Assembly (NCBI GenBank): GCA_913058335.1
Contig: CAJXPX010000004.1
Location: 1 to 64,000 of the forward strand
Source: an uncultured Hyphomonadaceae bacterium
Lineage (GTDB): Bacteria; Pseudomonadota; Alphaproteobacteria; Caulobacterales; Maricaulaceae
Direction of reading: 5' to 3'
DNA: 64,000 bases
Shown: one piece after another, positions 56,576 through 64,000 of the stretch
Numbering within the stretch: the first letter of the stretch is position 1
Layout: each line of letters opens with the position of its first letter
Notes under the pieces: generated by a model
What the model saw: the letters and a program-made list of their open reading frames with translations, nothing else
Databases searched by the model: none
What the model was told of the DNA's origin: nothing
Position numbers and translations under genes: made by a program

Positions 56576-57235
56576 TCAGGCGTCAAATTTCCCTGCCATG
56601 ACGGCATCAATTATCCGGCAGGCCCCTTTAAAGGCTTCGTCTATTGAGAGGTGGGAACTATCAAGGTAATGAGCGTCCTCTGCGGGTTTTAGTGGCGCGT
56701 CTTTGCGGCCCATATCACGCGCGTCGCGCTCTTGAAGTTGGGCGAGTACGGTCTCAAAGCTAATCTCTTCGCCATATCCGAGTAATTCCTTGTGGCGGCG
56801 CTCTGCCCGGATTTCTGGCTTCGCGTCCACATAGAGTTTAACATCGGCGTCAGGGCAGATAACGGTCCCGATATCGCGCCCGTCCAAAACAGCGCCCTGA
56901 TCGGCAAAATCCCGTTGAAGATCAAGCAGCGCGGCGCGCACGGCAGGATGAACTGCGACTTTTGAGGCCGCCGCCCCGATGGGGCCGCTTTTCAGGGTTG
57001 GGTCAGAAAGCATTTCATCGAGATTTCTTTTTCCGAGGGATTTCGCCGCTTTGGAGGCGTCTTTTTCTATATCAGGATCCCCTCCGGCATCGAGCGTAGC
57101 CTTTGCCGTGGCCCGGTAGAGCTTGCCCGTATCCATATAGGCGAGGCCATAATGCGCCGCCAAACGTTTGGCGAGCGTGCCTTTGCCAGACGCAAAGGTT
57201 CCATCAATCGCGATTATTTTCGGTGTCTCGGTCAT
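56576..57235 (-). CDS. cmk: Cytidylate kinase
   Basis: A 219-residue kinase that phosphorylates CMP and dCMP. P-loop IDGTFASGKGTLAKRLA near the N-terminus (TFAS instead of the common PAGS), LAYMDTGKLYR, LDGRDIGTVICPDADVKLYVDA and QERDARDMGRKDAPL are present. It follows aroA with a 4-base ATGA overlap, the usual aroA-cmk operon. Full length. Confidence 0.96.
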   Translation of the reverse strand: MTETPKIIAIDGTFASGKGTLAKRLAAHYGLAYMDTGKLYRATAKATLDAGGDPDIEKDASKAAKSLGKRNLDEMLSDPTLKSGPIGAAASKVAVHPAVRAALLDLQRDFADQGAVLDGRDIGTVICPDADVKLYVDAKPEIRAERRHKELLGYGEEISFETVLAQLQERDARDMGRKDAPLKPAEDAHYLDSSHLSIDEAFKGACRIIDAVMAGKFDA

Positions 57236-58581
57236 CTTTCAATATGTGCCCCAAGCGAGGCCATCAAGTCAAAGAAAGTCGGAAAACTTGTTGCAATCAT
57301 CGCCGCGTCATCAATTCTGACAGGGTTTTTTGAGGCCAGACCCAGAACCAGTGCGCTCATGGCAATTCTGTGGTCGTGATAGGTCTTGATTGTGCCTCCG
57401 CCTGCGGGCGGTTTCCCGGCGCCGCCTGTGACAGTCATGCCATCCTGCGTTTCGCTCACTGTGACGCCGTTTTCTGAGAGAAGGGCCGTCGTCGCCGCAA
57501 TCCGGTCGCTCTCTTTGACCCGCAATTCGCCGATTCCCTTCATAAGGGTTTTCCCGGTGGCGAACGCGGCGGCGACTGCCAAAATAGGATATTCATCAAT
57601 CATGGAGGCCGCTCGGCTTTCCGGTACGGTCACGCCGTTCAGGCGAGAATGTTTGACGTGAATATCGGCAATTGTTTCCCCGCCGGATTTCCGAAAGTTA
57701 TCCGCTCTCAAAAAGGCTCCCATCTCGTTGAGCGTGTCAAACAATCCCGTTCGGGTCGGGTTCATCATGACATTTTCAACTAAAATATCCGAGCCGGGTG
57801 TTATCAGGGCGGCGATAATCGGAAAGGCGGCAGAGGACGGGTCTCCGGGCACTTTTATTTTCGTAGCTTTCAGCCGGGCCGGGCCGGTGACGCTGATATG
57901 ATTGCCCTCTGAATTGGTTTTTACCTCTACAGGAACGCCAAAGGCCCTTAACATATTCTCGGTGTGGTCCCGTGTCGCAACGGGTTCAATGATTGTGGTT
58001 ATTCCTTTGGAGCCAAGCCCCGCGAGAAGTAGGGCGGATTTTACCTGCGCTGAAGCGTGGGGCGGTCGATAATTTATCGGTTTAAGAGCGCCGCTGCTTT
58101 GGAGCGAGATGGGAAGGCGGCCCGGCTCTCCAGCTTCTGTCGTGCGGGCCTCGGCGGAGACTCCCATTTCCCGGAGCGGATCCAGAATGCGGTTCATGGG
58201 CCGAACGGACAGTGAGGCGTCGCCTGTAAAACGCGCCGAAAGTTTATACCCCGCTGCCGCGCCCATAATCAGGCGCACACCCGTTCCCGCATTGCCGCAA
58301 TCAACGTCTTCGGCGGGAGAAGAAAACCCTTTGGCCCCAACCCCTTCAATGCGCCATGTGCCTTTATCGTCTTCTGTGATCTTTGCTCCAAAGGAGCGCA
58401 TCGCGCCAACAGTGGATAATATGTCTGCGCCGCGCAATAAATCCGTCACTTCTGTGACGCCTTCCGCCATAGCCCCGAAAATGATCGCGCGATGGGAGAT
58501 TGATTTGTCTCCGGGGGCTTTCACAGTGCCCTTCAGGCCCTTTGAAGGGGTAGAGGTTGCGGGGGTGGCGAGTGAGGACAT
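57232..58581 (-). CDS. aroA: 3-phosphoshikimate 1-carboxyvinyltransferase (EPSP synthase)
   Basis: A 449-residue enzyme of the shikimate pathway. VKAPGDKSISHRAIIFGAMAEG near residue 18, DCGNAGTGVRL near 89, RPMNRILDPLREMG and ELRVKESDRI near 340 are all intact. It joins PEP to shikimate-3-phosphate. Start chosen at ATG 58581; the frame is open upstream but carries no family sequence. The product overlaps cmk by 4 bases. A TIGR02300-type gene is divergent. Confidence 0.96.
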   Translation of the reverse strand: MSSLATPATSTPSKGLKGTVKAPGDKSISHRAIIFGAMAEGVTEVTDLLRGADILSTVGAMRSFGAKITEDDKGTWRIEGVGAKGFSSPAEDVDCGNAGTGVRLIMGAAAGYKLSARFTGDASLSVRPMNRILDPLREMGVSAEARTTEAGEPGRLPISLQSSGALKPINYRPPHASAQVKSALLLAGLGSKGITTIIEPVATRDHTENMLRAFGVPVEVKTNSEGNHISVTGPARLKATKIKVPGDPSSAAFPIIAALITPGSDILVENVMMNPTRTGLFDTLNEMGAFLRADNFRKSGGETIADIHVKHSRLNGVTVPESRAASMIDEYPILAVAAAFATGKTLMKGIGELRVKESDRIAATTALLSENGVTVSETQDGMTVTGGAGKPPAGGGTIKTYHDHRIAMSALVLGLASKNPVRIDDAAMIATSFPTFFDLMASLGAHIER

Positions 58582-58749
58582 ATAACAGCCTGACATCCAT
58601 TGGCGGTTGACTTGAATAGCCGAGCCGCTAAGACGCGGATTGACCAGCGGGAGACGGGTTTTACAACGCCCATCCATCCACGCAACAAAAATATTTTTTA
58701 TCGCAGAGCGGCGCAATCCACACTCTGTGAAAGAGGAAGGACCGACCCT

Positions 58750-59220
58750 ATGGCGAAGAAGGTTGATTTAGGCACCAAACGTGTTTGCCCGGAATGTGAT
58801 GCAAAATTTTATGATCTCGGTAAGGATCCGGCCCTTTGCCCGATCTGTGCGACGGAAACCGCTTGGGACCAATTTGTTGTGGCGCCCATCCTGCCGTCCT
58901 CTCAACTGGCCCCGGAATCTAAAAACGAAGACGATGACGACGACGATGAGGATGATGAAGATAAAAAAGATGTCGATGAGGATGATGTCGACGAAGAAGA
59001 AGAAGCCGCGAAAGAGCTAGAGCTTGACGGAGACGATATGGCCGTTGTCGGTGGTGCATCTGGGGATGATGATGATGACAAGCCTGGCTATGACGGTTAT
59101 TCCGAAGATGAAGACGAAGATCAAGATGCCGCTCTTGTCTCTGACGATGACGACGACAATGAAATGCCGCCGCCTGACGATGCTGATGAAGATGATGAGC
59201 CGGAAGAGATTGAAATCTAG
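58750..59220 (+). CDS. TIGR02300/FYDLN-type protein with zinc ribbon and acidic tail
   Basis: A 156-residue protein. KKVDLGTKRVCPECDAKFYDLGKDPALCPIC is the FYDLN-acid domain (TIGR02300) with a CxxC/CxxC zinc ribbon. The remaining about 100 residues are almost wholly Asp and Glu with short Gly/Tyr breaks. Family members share an acidic tail of variable length. Function unknown; a regulator or chaperone that binds basic partners is a guess. Start at ATG 58750 with GGAAGGA upstream. Divergent from aroA. Confidence 0.88.
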   Translation: MAKKVDLGTKRVCPECDAKFYDLGKDPALCPICATETAWDQFVVAPILPSSQLAPESKNEDDDDDDEDDEDKKDVDEDDVDEEEEAAKELELDGDDMAVVGGASGDDDDDKPGYDGYSEDEDEDQDAALVSDDDDDNEMPPPDDADEDDEPEEIEI

Positions 59221-59317
59221 TCAGCCCTCATTTTGACGAATTAAATTCCGCAGGACGGCATTTGCCGTCTTGACCGCTCCGGTGCCGGAGATTAAACGGC
59301 GCAAACCTATCCTGAAA

Positions 59318-59393
<76 letters not shown>

Positions 59394-59414
59394 GAGGTTC
59401 GTACGCCGAACCTC
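59394..59414 (+). terminator. Terminator-like hairpin after tRNA-Ala
   Basis: A perfect 8-bp stem gaggttcg / cgaacctc begins at the base after CCA and is followed by ggatttcatatttt. A second GC-rich palindrome (agcgccgc / gcggcgcc near 59482-59511) follows and may end the SET gene on the other strand. Confidence 0.55.
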
Positions 59415-59516
59415 GGATTTCATATTTTCCAAATTCCCGCCCTCGCCAATGTTTTGCGCATTGGGCGCTTCCCGAAATGGAAAGCGCCGCCCTTCGGCGA
59501 GATGCGGCGCCACATA

Positions 59517-59933
59517 TTATGCGAGCACAGGTTCTTTTTTCGCCATTAAAGGCAGAAGAGAGGGAAGTAATTCGTGTGACGGATCAAATTCCGAATAATC
59601 GCAGAGAATTTCCTCGCCTTTCTGAATGTCACGGGTCGCATAACCGACGACGATTTCTTTGAAGTCAGAATTAGGATTTTTCGAGTGGTTCATGAAACGA
59701 CCATTATCGGCTTCCAGAACCAGTGTTTCTGGCTGATCATGTAACGGATAAGCATAGCGAGTCATGAATTCTTGCATGTGAGGTGGAAACTCTTTCATTT
59801 GAGAGGCATCAACCAGACGGTCGAATTTTGTATCAAGTTTCCAGATGAGGTCGCCCGTTTTAATAGTCTCAGCAGCGAACACCCCAACCCCTTCAATGCC
59901 GCTTGGCGCGACAAAGCTACGAATAAGCATCAT
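59517..59933 (-). CDS. SET-domain protein
   Basis: A 138-residue protein consisting of little more than a SET domain. The marks are GVGVFAAETIKTGDLIW near the N-terminus, RFMNHSKNPNSDF near residue 80 (the NHS motif that binds S-adenosylmethionine) and GEEILCDYSEFD near 108. SET proteins methylate lysines; bacterial single-domain forms have few known targets. No post-SET cysteines are present. MLIRSF, one codon on, is an equal start. It stands alone. Confidence 0.85.
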   Translation of the reverse strand: MMLIRSFVAPSGIEGVGVFAAETIKTGDLIWKLDTKFDRLVDASQMKEFPPHMQEFMTRYAYPLHDQPETLVLEADNGRFMNHSKNPNSDFKEIVVGYATRDIQKGEEILCDYSEFDPSHELLPSLLPLMAKKEPVLA

Positions 59934-60110
59934 TGTATTTGGTCTCCGGTAACAAAAAACCTAATGCAAAGCCGTTAGTCTGGGCGAGAGCTTCGCTTAT
60001 CCCGACTTGCTCGTTCTTTGTTCAGACCGTTATTTGATTCCCGTTTTAACGAATTGGCAAGTTAATTTTTATCGGATCAGGAAAACTATAACTCTTAAAA
60101 TTATGCCGGG

Positions 60111-61010
60111 TTAGTCCGCCATGCGATTAATAATCGCTTTGGCTTGCTTACTGATCTCCGGATGGATTTTAGCGTAAGCCATTACGGCTTCGAAATAGCC
60201 GATTTTACTACCGCAATCATAATCCTGACCTTCATATACAAAGGCGTGAAAACTCTGGTCGTCCATTAGCCGGGCCATGGCATCGGTAAGCTGAATCTCC
60301 CCGCCTGCGCCTGCTTCTTGGTCTTTCAGCAGACTCATTAGTTCAGGTTGCAAAATATAGCGTCCTGTAATTTTAAGGTTTGACGGCGCATCTTTTTCCG
60401 CCGGTTTTTCAACCATACCGTCCATTTGGATAAGATTTTTTGACCGGTAATCTTCTCCGGATTTGGGTTTGATAACGCCGTAGCTGGATACCCGGTCTTC
60501 CGGGACGGCGTCGACCGCAATGATATTGCCGCCGATCTCATTATAGACATCCATCATCTGAGCGAGGCAGCTTCGCTTGGACTGCACAAGAACATCCGGA
60601 AGGAGAACGGCAAAAGGTTGGTCGCCGACAATGTCACGCGCACACCAGACGGCATGCCCCAAACCTTTGGCGGCCTGTTGACGGACAAAACTCATAGAGC
60701 CTTCGCGCGGTTGTTTTGATTTTAACTCATCTAGAATTTCGTTTTTCTGCTTCCGCTCCAGTGCGTCTTCAAGCTCGTAAGCGCTGTCGAAGTAATCCTC
60801 TATGGCGCTTTTTTGACGGCCGGTAATGAAAACGAAATGCTCAATTCCGGCTTCCAAGGCCTCATCCACGACATATTGAAGGGCAGGGCGGTCCACCACC
60901 GGGAGCATTTCCTTTGGCACAGTCTTTGTGGCAGGAAGAACGCGCGTGCCGAACCCCGCAACGGGTAAAACAGCAATTCTGACGGGTTTATGCGGTTGGT
61001 CAGGGCTCAT
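60111..61010 (-). CDS. galU: UTP-glucose-1-phosphate uridylyltransferase
   Basis: A 299-residue nucleotidyltransferase making UDP-glucose. AVLPVAGFGTRVLPATKTVPKEMLPVVDRP at the N-terminus, QYVVDEALEAGIE, GLGHAVWCA and FAVLLPDV are all typical. It feeds the UDP-glucose dehydrogenase encoded 17 bases upstream, so UDP-glucuronate for exopolysaccharide or glycolipid is the likely output. Confidence 0.96.
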   Translation of the reverse strand: MSPDQPHKPVRIAVLPVAGFGTRVLPATKTVPKEMLPVVDRPALQYVVDEALEAGIEHFVFITGRQKSAIEDYFDSAYELEDALERKQKNEILDELKSKQPREGSMSFVRQQAAKGLGHAVWCARDIVGDQPFAVLLPDVLVQSKRSCLAQMMDVYNEIGGNIIAVDAVPEDRVSSYGVIKPKSGEDYRSKNLIQMDGMVEKPAEKDAPSNLKITGRYILQPELMSLLKDQEAGAGGEIQLTDAMARLMDDQSFHAFVYEGQDYDCGSKIGYFEAVMAYAKIHPEISKQAKAIINRMAD

Positions 61011-61027
61011 AATCGGCTTCCTATAAT

Positions 61028-62347
61028 CTAGACGGGCCGGCCTATATTGGCATAGGTGAAACCCTGCATTTTCATTGTTTCAGGACGGTAAATGTTCCGA
61101 AGGTCAATAATTATAGGCGTTTTAAGCAGAGATTTAATCCGCTGTAAATTCAGCGCTCTAAATTCGTCCCACTCCGTAATGATGACCAAAGCGTCCGCGC
61201 CGTCTATCGCTTCATAAGGGCCCTCGGTGTAAGTCACGTCAGAGAACAAATGCTTGGCCTCTTTCATGGCTTCCGGGTCATAGGCGCGAATGGTTGCTCC
61301 GCCATCTTGCAGTTTTGGAATGATTGTTAAAGACGGCGCGTCGCGCATGTCATCCGTATTTGGTTTAAAAGCGAGCCCCAGAACCGCAATGGTTTTGCCG
61401 GAAACATCTCCGTCCATCGTTTTTATGACTTTATCGGCCATGTTGAATTTACGTTTCTCATTCGCGTCGATCACGGCTTGGACGATGGTAACAGGCGTTC
61501 CGGCCTCGGTCGCGGTTTGGGTCAGCGCTAAAGTATCTTTTGGGAAACAAGATCCCCCATAACCTGGGCCGGCATGGAGGAATTTGGAACCGATACGTTT
61601 GTCCAATCCAATCCCGCGCGCGACTTCTTGCACATTGGCGCCTACGGCCTCGCAGAGATCTGCCATTTCATTAATGAAGGTAATCTTGGTCGCCAAAAAC
61701 GCATTGCCTGCATATTTGATAAGCTCAGACGTGCGGCGGCTCGTGAATAAAATAGGGGTCTCATTAATGAAGAGGGGACGGTAAAGAGCGCGCATTAAGG
61801 ATTTTGCGCGTTCGTTTTCTGTCCCGACTACAACTCTGTCCGGACGTTTGAAATCATCAATCGCGGCGCCTTCCCGGAGAAATTCTGGATTTGAGGCGAC
61901 AGCGTAACGCTCGGACTTAACGTGCTTGGCTATAATGGCTTCAACTTCATCCCCCGTTCCGACGGGAACGGTTGATTTCGTCACGACAACCGTAAATTCG
62001 GAATCTCCGGCCGCAATATTCTGAGCAATTTCTTCGGCGGCGGCATAGACGTAAGTCAGGTCAGCATGTCCATCGCCGCGTCTTGAAGGCGTTCCCACGC
62101 CGATAAAGACAGCATCTGCCCCGACCATAGCTTCGGATAAGTTTGTCGTAAAAGACAGTCGCTTGGCCCGGACATTTTTGGCAACCAGACTATCAAGGCC
62201 TGGCTCATAAATCGGAATGCCGCCTTCATTGAGTGTGTCTATTTTCTTAGGATCTTTGTCGACACAGATCACCTCATGGCCGAAGTCTGCAAAACAAACA
62301 CCGGACACCAAGCCAACATAGCCCGTACCTACCATCACAACACGCAT
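61028..62347 (-). CDS. ugd: UDP-glucose 6-dehydrogenase
   Basis: A 439-residue NAD-dependent enzyme that oxidises UDP-glucose to UDP-glucuronate. N-terminal GTGYVGLVSGVCFADFGHEV binds NAD; VVTKSTVPVGTG, GYGGSCFPKDT with the catalytic Cys, and GLAFKPNTDDMRDAPSL are intact. Full length. It shares an operon with galU. Confidence 0.96.
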   Translation of the reverse strand: MRVVMVGTGYVGLVSGVCFADFGHEVICVDKDPKKIDTLNEGGIPIYEPGLDSLVAKNVRAKRLSFTTNLSEAMVGADAVFIGVGTPSRRGDGHADLTYVYAAAEEIAQNIAAGDSEFTVVVTKSTVPVGTGDEVEAIIAKHVKSERYAVASNPEFLREGAAIDDFKRPDRVVVGTENERAKSLMRALYRPLFINETPILFTSRRTSELIKYAGNAFLATKITFINEMADLCEAVGANVQEVARGIGLDKRIGSKFLHAGPGYGGSCFPKDTLALTQTATEAGTPVTIVQAVIDANEKRKFNMADKVIKTMDGDVSGKTIAVLGLAFKPNTDDMRDAPSLTIIPKLQDGGATIRAYDPEAMKEAKHLFSDVTYTEGPYEAIDGADALVIITEWDEFRALNLQRIKSLLKTPIIIDLRNIYRPETMKMQGFTYANIGRPV

Positions 62348-62460
62348 ATGCTCTTTCCTTCTATTTATGCTCTTAGTGTGTTAAATGTGTCTATAGGGAA
62401 GAGACCCCCTGCGTCATAGCGCCATTTTGACTTTTTCGCATGAAAGCCTCTTATTAACAC

Positions 62461-63387
62461 ATGCCTGACGCTGACCTCAGTTTTCCGATGATATTGGCGT
62501 GGGCCGCGCCTCTTTTTGTCGTGAGCGTCGCTCTGGAATGGTTTTTTGTACATCGCAAAAAATGGGCCGGTCGGTACAATATGCGGGATGCTTTTGCCTC
62601 CATGACAATGGGGGTTGGGAATCTCGCCAGTGATTTGGTTTTTGGCTTTTTGAGTCTGGGCGTCTTGCTTCTGGCGTGGCGGTTTCGATTATTTGATTTG
62701 GGACACAGCCTTCCGATAATAGTTTTAGCTTTGGTTGCGCAGGATTTCGTTTATTACTGGAAACACCGGATTGCCCACCGAGTGCGCTGGTTCTGGAGCG
62801 CCCATGTCGTTCATCACAGCTCGGAACACTACAATCTCACCACAGCGCTAAGGCAGCCTTGGAATAACCATTTTACAGGGCATGTTTTGCTGTCGGTTCC
62901 TTTAGTCTTGCTTGGTTTTCATCCTCTTTTGATTGGGTTTGTCGCCAGTTTGAACCTGCTCTACCAATTCTGGATTCATACAGAGTCGATCCATAAAATG
63001 CCAAATTGGTTTGAGGCAATTTTCAATACGCCTAGCCACCACCGCGTCCATCACGGAACGAATCCTCAATATCTTGATATGAATTATGCTGGAATATTTA
63101 TCATTTGGGACAAATTATTTGGCACCTTTGTCGGCGAGCAGGATAACGTCAAAATCGCTTATGGTGTGGTCAAGCCGATTGAGACATTCAACCCGGTCAA
63201 AATCGCTTTTGTCGAGTGGGGAAATGTCTTCAAAGATGCGGCCGGAAAAGACCTTACTCTTCGCCAGAGGCTTGGCTATATTTTTGGCCCCCCGGGATAT
63301 TCTCATGATGGATCGCGGCAAACATCCGAAGATATCAAGCGGGACTTTTATGCCCGCCGGAGCGAACAGGATTACCCTAATCCGTGA
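62461..63387 (+). CDS. Sterol desaturase/fatty acid hydroxylase family protein
   Basis: A 308-residue membrane enzyme with four or five hydrophobic segments. The di-iron histidine boxes are in order: HRIAH near residue 102, HVVHHSSEHYN near 116, and HRVHHG near 197. The family hydroxylates or desaturates sterols, carotenoids or fatty acids; members also cleave ether lipids. The substrate cannot be told. The last 16 bases overlap the end of the convergent phosphatase gene. Confidence 0.9.
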   Translation: MPDADLSFPMILAWAAPLFVVSVALEWFFVHRKKWAGRYNMRDAFASMTMGVGNLASDLVFGFLSLGVLLLAWRFRLFDLGHSLPIIVLALVAQDFVYYWKHRIAHRVRWFWSAHVVHHSSEHYNLTTALRQPWNNHFTGHVLLSVPLVLLGFHPLLIGFVASLNLLYQFWIHTESIHKMPNWFEAIFNTPSHHRVHHGTNPQYLDMNYAGIFIIWDKLFGTFVGEQDNVKIAYGVVKPIETFNPVKIAFVEWGNVFKDAAGKDLTLRQRLGYIFGPPGYSHDGSRQTSEDIKRDFYARRSEQDYPNP

Positions 63388-64000
63388 AACAAGGCGCGTT
63401 GTTTGAGATTTAATCCTTTGGGAGATCCTACTTTAACAGTGTTGCCGCTCTTGCGCAGTGTAAAGGCCGCGGCTTCAAAGGCTTCATAGTCCCGGCTGAG
63501 TACCGTGCTGACGCCGACCATGCGGGCTTTGATGTTTTTTCGGCTCACGCTTAGATCAAGATAACCACTGACAAGAGCATTATAATAACGTGCATCGGCA
63601 TTCGATTGCGTGAGCAGCAAATTATGATCTGCCGTGGCATCCCCAAGATAAGCAAGCAGGGTCTGAGACGAGACGGAAGACGTCACTAATTCAATCCCGT
63701 ATTTATTGTCTTGATTTTCAGATTTTAGCTCATTGACCCAAAATTCATGCGCGTCTCCAGTCAGGACGACCATATCATTAACGTCGGCATTAGATAAAGC
63801 CTGGTAGAAATTTTCACGTGCGACCGGGTATCCGTCCCAGCTGTCTGGATAGACGGGCAAGGAATATTTCGACAATGTCAAAAAGGCCCGAACCCCGGCC
63901 CAGTCTTTTTCAATTTTTACAAGCGACGCTTCGTCAATATAAGGCGTAAAATCCGGGGTTAACAAACGTCCCATTATGACTTGATTGACGAGGAATCTCC
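63372..64000 (-). CDS. PhoD-like alkaline phosphatase, C-terminal part (runs off the window)
   Basis: At least 209 residues of the C-terminal part of a PhoD-type metallophosphatase. Upstream of MGRLLTPDF the frame stays open to the window end, reading RFLVNQVI, which fits the family's 'QQVLM'. PhoD marks include YPVARENFYQALSNADVNDMVVLTGDAHEFWVN with the metal-binding Asp and His, and YLDLSVSRKNIKARM. It hydrolyses phosphate esters in the periplasm in other members. The N-terminal signal lies beyond 64000. Confidence 0.85.
   Translation of the reverse strand, partial: RFLVNQVIMGRLLTPDFTPYIDEASLVKIEKDWAGVRAFLTLSKYSLPVYPDSWDGYPVARENFYQALSNADVNDMVVLTGDAHEFWVNELKSENQDNKYGIELVTSSVSSQTLLAYLGDATADHNLLLTQSNADARYYNALVSGYLDLSVSRKNIKARMVGVSTVLSRDYEAFEAAAFTLRKSGNTVKVGSPKGLNLKQRALFHGLG

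Overview
This window comes from an alphaproteobacterial chromosome, most likely a marine stalked or budding relative of Hyphomonadaceae/Maricaulales. The placement is inferred from family content, not from a search. The supporting signs are a GapR nucleoid protein, an EipA/DUF1134 protein, a RegB/RegA/SenC redox cluster, split PntAA/PntAB/PntB transhydrogenase, a Caulobacter-type TonB receptor, two GTTC-N7-GTTC LexA boxes and a DUF6638-type AAA operon. I see no prophage, insertion sequence or CRISPR array.

Layout. 1-3.7 kb: the 3' end of a 23S rRNA gene, 5S rRNA, an SOS-boxed Y-family DNA polymerase, then tRNA-fMet. 3.7-7.6 kb: a Tat-exported aldo/keto reductase and a gene-poor stretch with direct repeats, REP-like palindromes, a candidate 6S-like structured RNA and an AT-rich islet with a DUF6338-like membrane protein. 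7.8-13.0 kb: lepA, then katG and oxyR facing each other, each with a well-matched OxyR tetramotif upstream. 13-18 kb: eipA, an epimerase/DUF2269 pair, a small cation transporter and an unusual aspartokinase-like/homoserine dehydrogenase fusion. 18.2-22.9 kb: an Lrp regulator divergent from a branched-chain 2-oxoacid dehydrogenase operon whose E2 carries duplicated lipoyl domains, then tRNA-Met. 23-28.2 kb: a HisKA_2 kinase and a TonB receptor/beta-propeller phytase pair.

28.3-33.2 kb: regA, regB and senC, a cobalamin adenosyltransferase, gapR and an SOS-boxed gene of unknown function. 33.3-36.2 kb: three paralogous exported EF-hand proteins, one preceded by a long hairpin. 36.3-41.5 kb: a sigma-54 activator, a cytochrome oxidase subunit IV-like protein and the pnt operon. 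41.5-49 kb: DUF3008, an ABC exporter, COQ9, purEK, a diguanylate cyclase, two DUF465 proteins and a short-chain dehydrogenase. 48.9-55.8 kb: a tightly coupled seven-gene operon on the minus strand (coiled-coil protein, unknown protein, AAA+ ATPase, two small membrane proteins, DUF6638, DUF1523); this is the best candidate for an undescribed system. 56-64 kb: PepSY-TM, aroA-cmk, a zinc-ribbon/acidic-tail protein, tRNA-Ala, a SET-domain protein, galU, ugd, a sterol-desaturase family enzyme and the end of a phoD-like phosphatase.

Themes across the window are the SOS response (two LexA-boxed genes), peroxide defence (OxyR/KatG), redox control of respiration (RegBA, SenC, Pnt, oxidase subunit IV, COQ9), phosphate acquisition (phytase, PhoD) and calcium binding outside the cytoplasm (EF-hand trio). 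Most functional statements rest on motif recognition from family knowledge.
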